Assembly (NCBI GenBank): GCA_002309295.1
Contig: DBXF01000065.1
Location: forward strand, 1 to 45,486
Length of the DNA: 45,486 nucleotides
DNA from: Bacteroidales bacterium UBA1219
Lineage (GTDB): Bacteria > Bacteroidota > Bacteroidia > Bacteroidales > P3
Reading direction: 5' to 3'
Both the position numbers and the translations under genes were made by a program. A model generated the notes under the pieces. It was not told the origin of the DNA. It did no database searches and saw only the letters and a program-made list of their open reading frames with translations. Shown here in pieces: positions 1 through 8,400 of this stretch (its first letter is position 1; every line of letters starts with the position of its first letter).

Positions 1-44
1 GACAGATTTACAGTCTGTTGCAATTGCCACTATGCGACTTCCCC
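1..44 (-). tRNA. tRNA-Tyr (GTA anticodon), 5' part only
   Basis: On the minus strand the sequence starts with acceptor arm GGGGAAG (from 44 down to 38), then T8, a D-arm closed by GCA/TGC, and an anticodon arm ACAGA-CTGTAAA-TCTGT whose loop places GTA at positions 34-36. The gene is cut by the left edge of the window, so the variable arm, T-arm and 3' acceptor strand are not visible. It lies 38 nt downstream of tRNA-Thr on the same strand, so the two are probably one transcript. The Tyr identity rests on the anticodon alone. Confidence 0.85.
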
Positions 45-82
45 TTTTTTATTGCCTCCCTACTTAATATTAAATAGAGCGG

Positions 83-156
83 AGCCGATGGAGGGATTCG
101 AACCCCCGACAGGCTGATTACAAATCAGCTACTCTGGCCAACTGAGTTACATCGGC
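83..156 (-). tRNA. tRNA-Thr (TGT anticodon)
   Basis: A complete cloverleaf reads on the minus strand. The acceptor stem GCCGATG (156-150) pairs with CATCGGC (90-84) over 7 bp. The anticodon arm is GCTGA-TTTGTAA-TCAGC, giving TGT, and the T-arm carries TTCGAAT with perfect flanking G/C pairs. The discriminator base is T and no CCA is encoded. It is first in a leftward transcript followed by tRNA-Tyr, with a matching promoter just upstream (203-233). Confidence 0.97.
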
Positions 157-202
157 TTACATATTGTTTTTTTCAAATAACTCGTCTCATTTTTTGAGTG
201 TG

Positions 203-233
203 CAAAATTACAACTTTTTTTCGGTTTGACAAA
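203..233 (-). promoter_or_regulatory. Bacteroidota-type promoter for the tRNA-Thr/tRNA-Tyr transcript
   Basis: Read on the minus strand, TTTG (233-230) is followed after 19 nt by TAATTTTG (210-203). This matches the Bacteroidota -33/-7 consensus TTTG and TAnnTTTG. It lies about 46 nt upstream of the tRNA-Thr 5' end. The rest of 160-471 is AT-rich and shows no other gene or signal apart from the terminator at 417-444. Confidence 0.7.
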
Positions 234-416
234 ACTTTTCTCATCTTTTTTTCTCAAATCGCTCATATTTTACTGATTACCAACATTTAACAGTTTTACT
301 TTTTTTTGTCTCCGTTACGTTTTCGGCTGTTTTTTCGACGGCTTATCGACGTTTTTTTTCGTTTTTTCCATCCCAAAAACGACAATTTATCATTAGGGTT
401 TTGTTGATAAAGTGGC

Positions 417-444
417 AAAAAAAGGGCGTCCCTAAAGACGCCCC
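417..444 (-). terminator. Intrinsic terminator of the thioredoxin/exonuclease/lipoprotein operon
   Basis: On the minus strand GGGCGTC, a 6-nt loop and GACGCCC form a 7-bp GC-rich stem directly followed by a run of seven T (423-417). It sits 28 nt past the stop codon of the lipoprotein gene ending at 472. Confidence 0.85.
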
Positions 445-471
445 TATTTCTGACCTCGAGAAAACGTTTGT

Positions 472-933
472 TTATCTGGGTTTCAATATCGACACTTTGA
501 ACATGTACGGCACTTCGCGCGGATAGCACTGGAAATCGGACGACTCGAGAACAAACGTAATCGTGTGGCTGTCGTATTCGATAAAGCAGCGCAGGTTTTC
601 GAGCACATTAGTGGGGTTGTCGTAGTAAGGCAGAATGTATGGCAAGGGGTGTTCAACGTAGTGGTTTTGGTCGTCGTAGAAATAGTACGACACTTGCACC
701 ATGCCATATTTTTTTACGGATTGGTCGAGTTCTCTCACAGTCCACTCCGAAACCAGTGCTGCACCTTCTTGGCCTGGTGTGCCGTCGATATACCATTGGT
801 TTGGTTGCACGGCTATGGTGGTGGTAATGAGATCGAGGTCGGAGCCCGAAGTTGTCTCGTAAACGTCGCCGCCTATACAGCTTGTCATAAACAAGGCTAA
901 CGATGCGATGATGGGTAAAAACAATTTTTTCAT
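472..933 (-). CDS. Small lipoprotein of unknown function
   Basis: The 153-aa product begins with a classical lipoprotein signal: MKKL, a hydrophobic stretch, then the lipobox ending in Cys19 (MTSC). It should be lipid-anchored after cleavage by signal peptidase II. The mature part is rich in Tyr, Asp and beta-prone segments, and I recognise no domain. It is the last gene of a leftward operon, 12 nt after the exonuclease gene, and is followed by a strong terminator. The function is unknown; an envelope or surface role is inferred only from the signal peptide. Confidence 0.8.
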   Translation of the reverse strand: MKKLFLPIIASLALFMTSCIGGDVYETTSGSDLDLITTTIAVQPNQWYIDGTPGQEGAALVSEWTVRELDQSVKKYGMVQVSYYFYDDQNHYVEHPLPYILPYYDNPTNVLENLRCFIEYDSHTITFVLESSDFQCYPREVPYMFKVSILKPR

Positions 934-945
934 GGTAATTATTAT

Positions 946-1677
946 TTATTTAAGTGTTATGATGTTTTCGTCGTTTTCGAGTCGCTGGTCGTGGATGTTC
1001 TTCAGTTTAAAGAACAGCTTGGCGACTGTAATGGTGTCTTTTTCGCAGTATCTGGCAATGCGCGGCAGGTCGTTGTCTTTCCAGTACACGCCGTACACCA
1101 TGCTACCGTTGATGTCGTCCTTGGGTGTGGGTATGCCGAAAATGGTGGCGAGGAGTTCGAGGGATGTGTAGTGTTTGTAGTCGCCGAACTTCCACATGTC
1201 GAGGGTGTCGAGGTGCGGGTTCTCCCACGGGCGCATGCCCGAGATGTTGATTATTTTCGGCAGTGTCATGCCGTTGATGAGCATGCGGCGTGCTATAAAC
1301 GGTATGTCGAATTCTTTTATGTTGTGTCCGCAGAAACGGCTGTTGGCGTCGTTGAAATAGGTCTCAACTATTTTTGCGAAGTCGGTGAGGAGTTTCTTTT
1401 CGTCGTGTCCGGCAAAGGAGTGAACGTAGAACTTGTCCTTTTTGAAAAATCCCACCGATATGCAGATCACCTTTCCGAATTCGGCATAGATTCCTGCGCG
1501 GTCGTAGGTCTCGGCTGGAGAACTTTCGGGACAGCTCTCGAATCGAACAAGGTTCTGATATTTCTTCTCCCACAGGTAGCGGGTGCGCTCGTCGGCATCG
1601 TCGTAGGTGGGATAGAGCGGCGCCGTCTCGACGTCGATAAAGAGAATCTTGTCTATTATGATATCGCCGTTTTTCAT
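946..1677 (-). CDS. DEDDy-type 3'-5' exonuclease (PolB-like proofreading-exonuclease fold)
   Basis: The 243-aa protein has the three Exo motifs of the RNase H-like DEDD superfamily. Exo I is FIDVETA (Asp15, Glu17), Exo II is GHNIKEFD (Asp124), and Exo III is YCEKD (Tyr210, Asp214), which makes it the DEDDy subtype. These acidic residues bind two metal ions for 3'-5' hydrolysis of nucleic acid. It stands alone rather than fused to a polymerase, like the 'PolB-like exonuclease' proteins common in Bacteroidota. It sits between the thioredoxin-like gene (9 nt gap) and the lipoprotein gene (12 nt gap), so it is co-transcribed. No signal peptide is present, so it should be cytoplasmic, unlike its neighbours. 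Its in vivo substrate is not known. Confidence 0.87.
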   Translation of the reverse strand: MKNGDIIIDKILFIDVETAPLYPTYDDADERTRYLWEKKYQNLVRFESCPESSPAETYDRAGIYAEFGKVICISVGFFKKDKFYVHSFAGHDEKKLLTDFAKIVETYFNDANSRFCGHNIKEFDIPFIARRMLINGMTLPKIINISGMRPWENPHLDTLDMWKFGDYKHYTSLELLATIFGIPTPKDDINGSMVYGVYWKDNDLPRIARYCEKDTITVAKLFFKLKNIHDQRLENDENIITLK

Positions 1678-1686
1678 ATTGACACC

Positions 1687-2112
1687 TTATTTAATATATT
1701 TGCCGAGCCAAACGCGGAGTTCTTCTTTGGTCATGTATCCGACATTGCGTCCTACCTCGAGGCCGTTTTGGTAGAGTATCATGCAGGGAGTTTCTTCCAC
1801 TCTGCAGCGCTTGGCGAGCTTTTCTTCGGCCACGTAGGGATCGTCCATGTTCACTGTGGCGACCACGAGTTTGTCTTTCATCTCGTCGGTTATGACGCTG
1901 ATGTTTGGTGCAATCATCTTGCAAGGGGTGCTGCTAGGAGTCATAAACTCAATCATGACAAATTTTTTGTCGTTGTCGATGGTTCTGTCGTAGCCTTTTA
2001 GCGAGGTGATGTATTTCACTTCACCATTTCCACCAAGAACGCCACAGGAGGCTGCAAATATGGCCAATACTGCCGTGGCTATAGCCAGTGATATAAATTT
2101 GTTTGTTTTCAT
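1687..2112 (-). CDS. Thioredoxin-fold lipoprotein lacking the nucleophilic cysteine
   Basis: The 141-aa protein has a lipoprotein signal with lipobox AASC (Cys23), then a thioredoxin fold. It aligns along its length with the product of the adjacent upstream gene. Where that neighbour has FWASWCGPCKM, this one has FMTPSSTPCKM. The tryptophan and first (nucleophilic) cysteine are both Ser, and only the second cysteine (Cys64) remains. The cis-proline loop reads TPC (Pro109, Cys110), and there is a further Cys103. A normal CXXC redox cycle is therefore impossible; a chaperone, single-cysteine or sensory role is conceivable. It lies 36 nt after the intact paralogue in the same operon, most likely from a tandem duplication. 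Confidence 0.85.
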   Translation of the reverse strand: MKTNKFISLAIATAVLAIFAASCGVLGGNGEVKYITSLKGYDRTIDNDKKFVMIEFMTPSSTPCKMIAPNISVITDEMKDKLVVATVNMDDPYVAEEKLAKRCRVEETPCMILYQNGLEVGRNVGYMTKEELRVWLGKYIK

Positions 2113-2148
2113 TTCGTATGTTTTATGCTATTTATAGCGGTGTTGTTT

Positions 2149-2631
2149 TCAATTGACGTTTTTACCGAGCCAAGTTCCAAGCTCTTCTTTTTCCATATAG
2201 CCCACATTGCGCGAAATCTCCTTTCCGTTGCGGAAGAGTATCAAGCAGGGGATTGCCTCGATGTTGTAGCGTTGCAACAGCCCTGTTTCGGCTACAAAAG
2301 GTTGGTCGACATCCACTTTGAACACCACGACTTTATCTCTCATCTCGGCGGCTATCGCTTCGACATTTGGAGCAATCATCTTGCACGGGCCGCACCACGA
2401 TGCCCAGAAATCCACCAGCACCACTTTTTCGTTGTTGGCTATGGCTTCATCGAAACTATTATTCGAGGTTATTGCCGTTGTATGGCTATTGCTTTCCGCA
2501 ACCGGTTGTTCCAGAATGGAACTTTGATCGGACAAATCGGGGCTTTGATTAGTTGTAGAAGAATTGCAGGAAACCATCCCGGCAACAATGGCCACTGCCG
2601 AAAGCATTGCTACAAAGGTTCTTTTCTTCAT
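2149..2631 (-). CDS. Lipoprotein thioredoxin with intact WCGPC site
   Basis: I take Met at 2631 as the start. It begins MKKRTF and gives a clean lipoprotein signal with Cys22 (GMVSC); an in-frame upstream start at 2676 would add 15 polar residues before it. The 160-aa product has a low-complexity linker (residues 23-60), then a thioredoxin domain with active site WCGPC (Cys80/Cys83) and a cis-proline loop IPC (Pro128), unusual in having Cys after the proline. It should act as a membrane-anchored dithiol oxidoreductase facing the periplasm. It is the first gene of a leftward four-gene operon. Confidence 0.9.
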   Translation of the reverse strand: MKKRTFVAMLSAVAIVAGMVSCNSSTTNQSPDLSDQSSILEQPVAESNSHTTAITSNNSFDEAIANNEKVVLVDFWASWCGPCKMIAPNVEAIAAEMRDKVVVFKVDVDQPFVAETGLLQRYNIEAIPCLILFRNGKEISRNVGYMEKEELGTWLGKNVN

Positions 2632-2790
2632 CGAGTGTGGTTGTTTTTGCTTGGTAAAACGATGTTTTTCACTCAATATTGTGAGATACGTTTTATTTTT
2701 CTATGATGTTTTGTAAACTGTCGGTGCGTTTTCTTACTGTGCCTTTTAAAAAAAAGGCGAGCCTGAACATATCCGACTCGCTGTTTTCTG

Positions 2791-2861
2791 AGGTCTCTTC
2801 CAGATTCGAACTGGAGTAAACGGTTTTGCAGACCGGTACCTAGCCACTCGGTCAAGAGACC
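2791..2861 (-). tRNA. tRNA-Cys (GCA anticodon)
   Basis: Minus strand, 71 nt. Acceptor GGTCTCT (2861-2855) pairs with AGAGACC (2798-2792). The anticodon loop CTGCAAA places GCA at 34-36, and the T-loop is TTCGAAT within a CCAG/CTGG stem. The discriminator is T, as expected for Cys, and CCA is not encoded. The outermost anticodon-stem pair (27-43) appears to be a C-U mismatch. Confidence 0.95.
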
Positions 2862-2876
2862 TTCTGTTTGGATTTG

Positions 2877-2908
2877 CAAAATTACGACTTTTTTTTCAAA
2901 CAGACAAA
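2877..2908 (-). promoter_or_regulatory. Promoter of tRNA-Cys
   Basis: On the minus strand TTTG (2908-2905) is followed after 20 nt by TAATTTTG (2884-2877), a full match to the Bacteroidota consensus. It sits 15 nt upstream of the tRNA-Cys 5' end and is nearly identical in -7 box to the tRNA-Thr promoter. Confidence 0.7.
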
Positions 2909-2920
2909 TTTTTTTTCGCC

Positions 2921-3691
2921 TCAGCCGTACACCTTAACTTCAATCCCCTCATTACGAATAATTTGCGCATAGCTCTCGAGTTCTCCCACCGTTAGTTTTT
3001 CGAGCTTTTTTTCGGGCGTGGCGCGGTCGATGGCGTACAACATAACGTATTTTGGCCGTATTTTTTTCAGTATTTCAACGTATTCGGCAAATTCCTCGTC
3101 GGAGACGTTGGAGATGGCGTGGCCGTCGTTTTCGCCGCGAAGTAGCAATGTCTGCACTATGCACCGGTTGCCGAACCGAACGAGGTTGTCGACAAGTTGT
3201 TCGAAAGTATTCTCCGGTTTGTTGGGCTTGTTGATGGCGGCGCGCATGGCGGCGGTGCCGGCATCGAGTTTCAGCACGGGGTTGTCGAGTTTCAGCACGG
3301 CGTCGAATATTTCGGGCCTCGACAGCTGTGTGGCGTTGGTGAGGAGAGTCACCACAGCATTGGGATAGTATTTGTCGCGCATAGTCCTCACCATTTGGGC
3401 CACCTGCGGGAACTGCGGGTGCAGCGTTGGTTCGCCGTTGCCGGCAAAGGTGAATGAATCCACCGGAACGCCCTTCGCGACAAGTTCTTTCAGACGCTCC
3501 TCCAAAAGGGTGGTAACCTCGTCGAGGGTTGGGAGTTTTATTTCGTTGCGTTCGGTTTCTTTGTTCCAGCCGCATTCGCAGTAGATGCAGTCGTAGGTGC
3601 ATACCTTGCGCTGCAATGGAAGCAGGTTTACTCCTAGCGACGAGCCGAGACGACGGCTGTGTATGGGTCCAACTATTGTTTCGAATAACAT
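2921..3691 (-). CDS. Radical SAM protein (Fe-S oxidoreductase, COG0731-like)
   Basis: The 256-aa protein carries the radical SAM cluster motif CX3CX2C (Cys31, Cys35, Cys38) close to the N-terminus, followed by a GNGEPTLHP segment around residue 90, the 'GGE'-like SAM-binding strand. It has no C-terminal auxiliary cluster and no signal peptide, so it is a minimal cytoplasmic radical SAM enzyme. Related stand-alone proteins are widespread in Bacteroidota and lack a proven reaction. It lies 56 nt downstream of cdd, separated by a repeat tract, and is probably co-transcribed with it. The substrate cannot be told from sequence. Confidence 0.85.
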   Translation of the reverse strand: MLFETIVGPIHSRRLGSSLGVNLLPLQRKVCTYDCIYCECGWNKETERNEIKLPTLDEVTTLLEERLKELVAKGVPVDSFTFAGNGEPTLHPQFPQVAQMVRTMRDKYYPNAVVTLLTNATQLSRPEIFDAVLKLDNPVLKLDAGTAAMRAAINKPNKPENTFEQLVDNLVRFGNRCIVQTLLLRGENDGHAISNVSDEEFAEYVEILKKIRPKYVMLYAIDRATPEKKLEKLTVGELESYAQIIRNEGIEVKVYG

Positions 3692-3696
3692 GATTT

Positions 3697-3750
3697 TTAG
3701 TGATTAGTGATTGGTGACTAGTGATAAGTTTTTTTGTGATTTGTGATTTA
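3697..3750. repeat. Degenerate intergenic repeat tract (GTGATTA/GTGATTG type)
   Basis: Short units of about 7-8 nt (TAGTGATTAG, TGATTGGTGA, CTAGTGATAAG, TGATTTGTGATT) follow each other. The tract begins just outside the radical SAM start codon and ends exactly in the cdd stop codon (3748-3750). Similar tracts occur at several other places in the window. Confidence 0.6.
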
Positions 3751-4218
3751 AAAAGAGAAGCGCAGGGGAAGCAGGCTGTCGATGCCGTCGAACAGAAGCA
3801 CAGTACCGCCTTCGCTGTAAAGGATTATCTCGATGTTTTCTCCTGCAACGTCCTGATATTCGGACATCACTTGGCGGCAGGCTCCGCAAGGAGTGGCGGC
3901 GCAGAGTTCGCCGTCGGCATTTTTGCCAACAATGGCAATCTTGCGCATGGGCACCTTTGGATATTGCGCCGAGGCGGAGAACATGGCAGTGCGTTCGGCA
4001 CAGAGTCCCGAAGGGTAGGCCACGTTTTCCTGATTGCTGCCGGTTACCGTTGTGCCGTTGGCGAGCAGCACGGCAGCACCCACGCAGAAATGCGAATAGG
4101 GCGAATATGCCGTGGAGGTGGCTTGGATGGCCTTTTCCAACAGTTGGCGCTCCTCGGCGGGAAGGGCGTCGGGCGAGGGGTATTGCTTGTATTTTATCTC
4201 TATGATGCGGTTTTGCAT
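3748..4218 (-). CDS. cdd: Cytidine deaminase
   Basis: The 156-aa protein has the zinc-dependent deaminase signature of the small tetrameric cytidine deaminases. CAERTA (Cys73 as zinc ligand, Glu75 as proton shuttle) is followed by PCGACRQ (Cys111 and Cys114 as zinc ligands). The N-terminal YSPYSHFCVGAA segment forms the nucleoside-binding region. It converts cytidine and deoxycytidine to uridine and deoxyuridine in pyrimidine salvage. The length is typical of the family. The downstream radical SAM gene is probably in the same transcript. Confidence 0.95.
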   Translation of the reverse strand: MQNRIIEIKYKQYPSPDALPAEERQLLEKAIQATSTAYSPYSHFCVGAAVLLANGTTVTGSNQENVAYPSGLCAERTAMFSASAQYPKVPMRKIAIVGKNADGELCAATPCGACRQVMSEYQDVAGENIEIILYSEGGTVLLFDGIDSLLPLRFSF

Positions 4219-4281
4219 AATTTGCAGGTGTTTGAAACATTTTAAAAAAACATAACGGCGATGGCTTAAAAATATTGTATA

Positions 4282-4311
4282 GGGTCGAAGGTCGAAAGTC
4301 TAAGGTCAAAC
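4282..4311. repeat. Short degenerate repeat (AGGTCGAAAGTC type) at the left edge of the accessory island
   Basis: GGTCGAAGG, GGTCGAAAGT and TAAGGTCAAA occur in immediate succession between cdd and the restriction-like operon. It resembles the other short-unit tracts of the window in structure but not in sequence. No matching target-site duplication was seen beyond 10905. Confidence 0.4.
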
Positions 4312-4410
4312 GACAGAGATTGGAATGGTGGGGCTTTGGAATTCTCGCCTATGCGGAAGGTTCGGATGAAAAGTTTTTTTATCGTCTTGAAATAGAGCGC
4401 GTTTTCAATT

Positions 4411-4445
4411 TTTGGCCTAAATATCAGAAAAAAATCGTATATTTG
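4411..4445 (+). promoter_or_regulatory. Promoter of the restriction/defence-like operon
   Basis: TATATTTG (4438-4445) matches the TAnnTTTG -7 box, with TTTG at 4411-4414 as a -33 box at a slightly long 23-nt spacing. Initiation about 7 nt past the -7 box would leave only about 12 nt of leader before the ATG at 4465. It is the only promoter-like match I see ahead of the four-gene island. Confidence 0.6.
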
Positions 4446-4464
4446 CATTTTCAATTGATTTTTA

Positions 4465-5484
4465 ATGCTGAATACAAGTACCGACATATTAGAAAACGAC
4501 ATACTCAAGCGTTGGCCTGAGGTACTGCAAACATTATTGATTGACCATACCACCCATAAAAACATTATATGGGCAACTGATTTGTATGAAAAAAAATATG
4601 GCAGTGAATATTCATTCGACAAAGAAATCAAAGTCGAACAAATTACAGGTGAGCGTGGTGGAGTAATCAAACCAAGGTCTGTAAAATCGAAGGAAGAACA
4701 AAAAATTCGCATCAAAGAAAAAGCAGAGGTTTTTACTCCTTCATGGATTTGCAATGCACAAAACAACCTAGTTGATGAAGCGTGGTTTGGCCGAAAGGAA
4801 GTTTTCAATCGAGAATTTGTCAATGAAAATGGAATTCACACATGGGAGCCCGTCGCAAATAAAATCGTTTTTCCTAAAGAAAAAACATGGAAAGACTATA
4901 TTCGGGACACTCGCCTTGAAATTACTTGTGGAGAAGCGCCTTATCTTGCCAGCCGTTATGACACCATTACTGGGGAATTCATACCTATTGAAAGACGCAT
5001 TGGCCTTTTGGATCGCAAATTACGCATAGTAAGTGAAACGGCAAGAACCTCTGGGGAATGGTTGGATTGGGCACAGGAAGCATATAAAAACATCTATGGT
5101 TTTGAGTGGCAAGGAGACAGCTTGCTGCTTGCCCGCGAGAACTTGCTCTATACTTTTATTGACTATTATGAAGCTAAATTTGGCAGAGAGCCACAGAAAA
5201 AGTCTATAAATTATATTGCATACATTGTCTCTTGGAATCTTTGGCAAATGGATGGACTGAAATTTGTCGTACCCAATTCTTGCAAAAACTGGGTGATTGA
5301 GAAAGTACCCAATCTACTTTATGAAGAAGTAAAAACAGTTCATTGTGAAGGTTGTCTAAAAGGTAATCGGCGGAAACACAATGGCATTTATTGCCAAATC
5401 AAAGATTGGAGAGCTAAAGATAAAAAAACAGGGAAAAAAGGTGTCCCGATAAGATTTGTGGATTTATTAAAAGACAAAAAATGA
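4465..5484 (+). CDS. Methyltransferase-like restriction-modification partner protein ('restriction endonuclease subunit M' type)
   Basis: The 339-aa protein has part of the motif set of Eco57I/gamma-class DNA adenine methyltransferases. These are AEVFTPSWIC (motif X, FTP at 90-92), LEITCGEAPYLASRYD (151-166, motif I-like) and YGFEWQGDSLLLARENLL (211-228, resembling the strand that follows motif II). I find no (D/N)PPY catalytic motif; the region where it would be expected reads SWNLWQMDGLKFVVP. A Cys cluster (Cys294, Cys297, Cys310) near the C-terminus could bind zinc. It overlaps the 1316-aa gene by 4 nt (ATGA), implying translational coupling and probably a complex. It may bind SAM without catalysing, or supply specificity or modification help to the large subunit. 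Confidence 0.75.
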   Translation: MLNTSTDILENDILKRWPEVLQTLLIDHTTHKNIIWATDLYEKKYGSEYSFDKEIKVEQITGERGGVIKPRSVKSKEEQKIRIKEKAEVFTPSWICNAQNNLVDEAWFGRKEVFNREFVNENGIHTWEPVANKIVFPKEKTWKDYIRDTRLEITCGEAPYLASRYDTITGEFIPIERRIGLLDRKLRIVSETARTSGEWLDWAQEAYKNIYGFEWQGDSLLLARENLLYTFIDYYEAKFGREPQKKSINYIAYIVSWNLWQMDGLKFVVPNSCKNWVIEKVPNLLYEEVKTVHCEGCLKGNRRKHNGIYCQIKDWRAKDKKTGKKGVPIRFVDLLKDKK

Positions 5485-8400
5485 CAGGGCTAGACATTAT
5501 CAACAATCTGATTGTCGGACGCATTGAACCTCACATCTATGCTTTCACGACCAACACTGTCCCCAACTATCTTAAAGTGGGCGACACATATCGTCCAGTC
5601 AATGTTCGTTTAGAAGAATGGAAGAAATATTTTCCAAATCTTATACATCAAAACAATTGGGAATGGATTGCCAAGACGGAAAATGGCAAGTTTTTTCGAG
5701 ATTTCGCCATCCATTATTACTTAGAAACTATTAAGCGCTTTCACCGCTTACAACCCAACGACATCAACAATCTTCCTTATTATTCGCGTGAGTTCTTTGA
5801 AAATGCCACGCCGAAAGACATTGATGAGGCAATCAAGGACATCGAACAATACGCCAACCAAGCCGATAGCTCTCGACTATATCAGTTCTATTCTGAAGAA
5901 CGCTTGCCCGAAGAGACCCATTTTGCCCGAGTTGATAATTACGATCCTCGTCCCAATCAAGAAAACACCATCCAGCGATTTGTCGCTGCTCGAAAAAGAA
6001 GGCGCAAGAATCTTCTGATGTATGCCGTAATGCGATTCGGTAAATCGTTCACATCAATGTGCTGTGCTACTGAAATGGATGCCAAAGTTGTGCTTGTGGT
6101 TTCGGCAAAGGCCGATGTGAAAAACGAATGGAAGAAAACGGTTGAAAGCCATGTCGGATTTGCGGACTATTGTTTCCTTAGTAGCGACAACCTTAGAGAG
6201 GACAAAGCAATCTCCAAGAAACTGGAAGAAGGAAAACGAGTTGTCGTTTTCCTGACCCTGCAAGATTTAATGGGTGATGACATCAAAAAGAAACACAAGG
6301 ATTTGTTTCGCCAAAGAATTGATTTGCTGATAGTAGATGAAACTCACTTTGGCGCACGGGCTGAGGAATACGGCAAAGTGTTGCGCAATGTCAACAATTT
6401 AACCGATGCTCAAATCCGAAAAGAACAAAGCCGATCTGATGAAAACACCTTTGAGGATTTAGAGAAAGGCTTGAATAATATCAAGGAACTTAGAGTTGAT
6501 ACTACTTTGCATCTTTCAGGCACTCCATATCGAATCCTTATGGGCAGTGAGTTCAAGAAAGAAGACATGGTAGCGTTCTATCAGTTTACCGACATCATTG
6601 ACGACAAGGAAGAATGGGATAATAAGCACAAAGAAGACATTGAGCAAGAGGTTATCAATCCCGACACAGGAAAACCATATCAAGATTGGGACAATCCCTA
6701 TTATGGTTTCCCGCAGATGATTCGTTTCGCTTTCAACCCAAGCGAATCGGCAAGAAGGTTGATGGAACAACTTAAGAGTGATGGCAAGACATCACAGCTC
6801 AATGAGTTATTTCGACCTCAAGCCATTTCCAAAGACACCTCGTCCCAAAAGAAACACCGCTTGTTTGTGCACGAAAAAGAAGTGCTTGACCTTTTGCGGG
6901 TCATTGATGGCAGTGCTGAAGACGAGAATCTGTTGGGCTTTCTCGATTACGACAAACTCAAAGAAGGCAAAATGTGCCGCCATATCGTCATGGTTTTGCC
7001 TTTCTGTGCCTCATGTGATGCGATGGAAAAACTGATTGGCGACCACAAAGATGAGTTCAAGAACCTGGATGAATATACTTTGGTCAATATCGCTGGCCAC
7101 GAAAGCATTTTTGACACAACAGAGGAAATCAAGCATCACATCAAGCAACTGGAAAGCGAAGGCAAGAAAACCATTACGCTTACCGTCAACCGAATGCTTA
7201 CTGGCAGCACTGTGCGTGAATGGGACACTATGATTTTCCTAAAAGATGTGTCGTCGCCTCAGGAATACGACCAAGCCATTTTCCGCCTCCAAAACCAATA
7301 TGTCACCACATACAAAGATGAAAGCGGAAATACAATCAAATACAACATGAAGCCGCAGACATTGCTCGTTGATTTTGACCCAAACCGTATGTTCTTCATG
7401 CAGGAGCAAAAGTCAAAGATTTACAATGTCAACACCAACGAACGCGGCAATGATGAATTGGGAACACGTCTCAAACGCGAGCTTGAAATATCACCAATCA
7501 TTGTCATCAACAAAGGTAAAATTTCTCAAGTTACACCCACCAACATCATGGATGCTGTGCGTGATTATTCCGCCAATCGTACTGTGATGGACGAGGCGAC
7601 TGCAGTTCCCATTGACTTTGAGTTGCTTGAAGACCCCAACATGTTGGACATCATCAAAAGCCTTGACCCCATTGACAGCAAAAAAGGCATCAACATCAAG
7701 CCAAATGAAGGTCCTGGTGATGACTACGACAACCTAGATGACGACGATGAAAAGGGTGCATCTGGTGGTGACAAGCCAGCGAAAGGCTCCACCAAGAATG
7801 ATGAAGACAATGACGACCGGCTTGACAAACGTCTGGCCACTTTCTTTGCTCAAATTCTTTTTTACGCCTTGCTTACTGACGATAGTGTAAAATCGTTGAA
7901 TGAAGTAATTCAATCCTCTAAACGTAACAAGAACAACAAGCGTATCATGCGCAATGTTGGATTGGAAACCGACCAACTCAAATACTTGCAGAAACACATC
8001 AATCCATTCGTGTTGAGCGATTTGGACTACAAAATCAACAACATCAATGACTTGTTGAGCGACACAACGATTGAACCTCTGAAACGCGTAGAGAGTGCGC
8101 TTCAAAAGTTTGGTAGATTGTCGGTTTCGGAAATCGTGACTCCTTCAAAAGTGGCGGATGATATGGTGGCATTGTTGCCCCAAGAACGCATCAATGAACA
8201 TTCACGCTTTCTTGACATTGCATCCAAACAGGGCGAGTTCGCTTGTGCTTTGTATAAACGATTTGGTCCAACCATAAAGGATAACATCTTCGCATTACCC
8301 ACTTCCAAACTTACATACGAATTCACTTACAAGGTGTTTAAACTCCTTGGTATTCCGACAAAGAACGTTTTCGAGACATTCAACTCGTACGACCTTATTG

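Noticed and set aside
991..2001. 336-codon open frame on the plus strand over the exonuclease/thioredoxin-like genes
   Set aside because: It is antisense to two well-supported genes with recognisable motifs; long antisense frames arise here from codon bias. No domain or signal is visible in its translation.
2742..2760. GCCTTTT/AAAAGGC dyad downstream of tRNA-Cys
   Set aside because: The stem is almost all A-T and no T-run follows it, so I do not call it a terminator with confidence.
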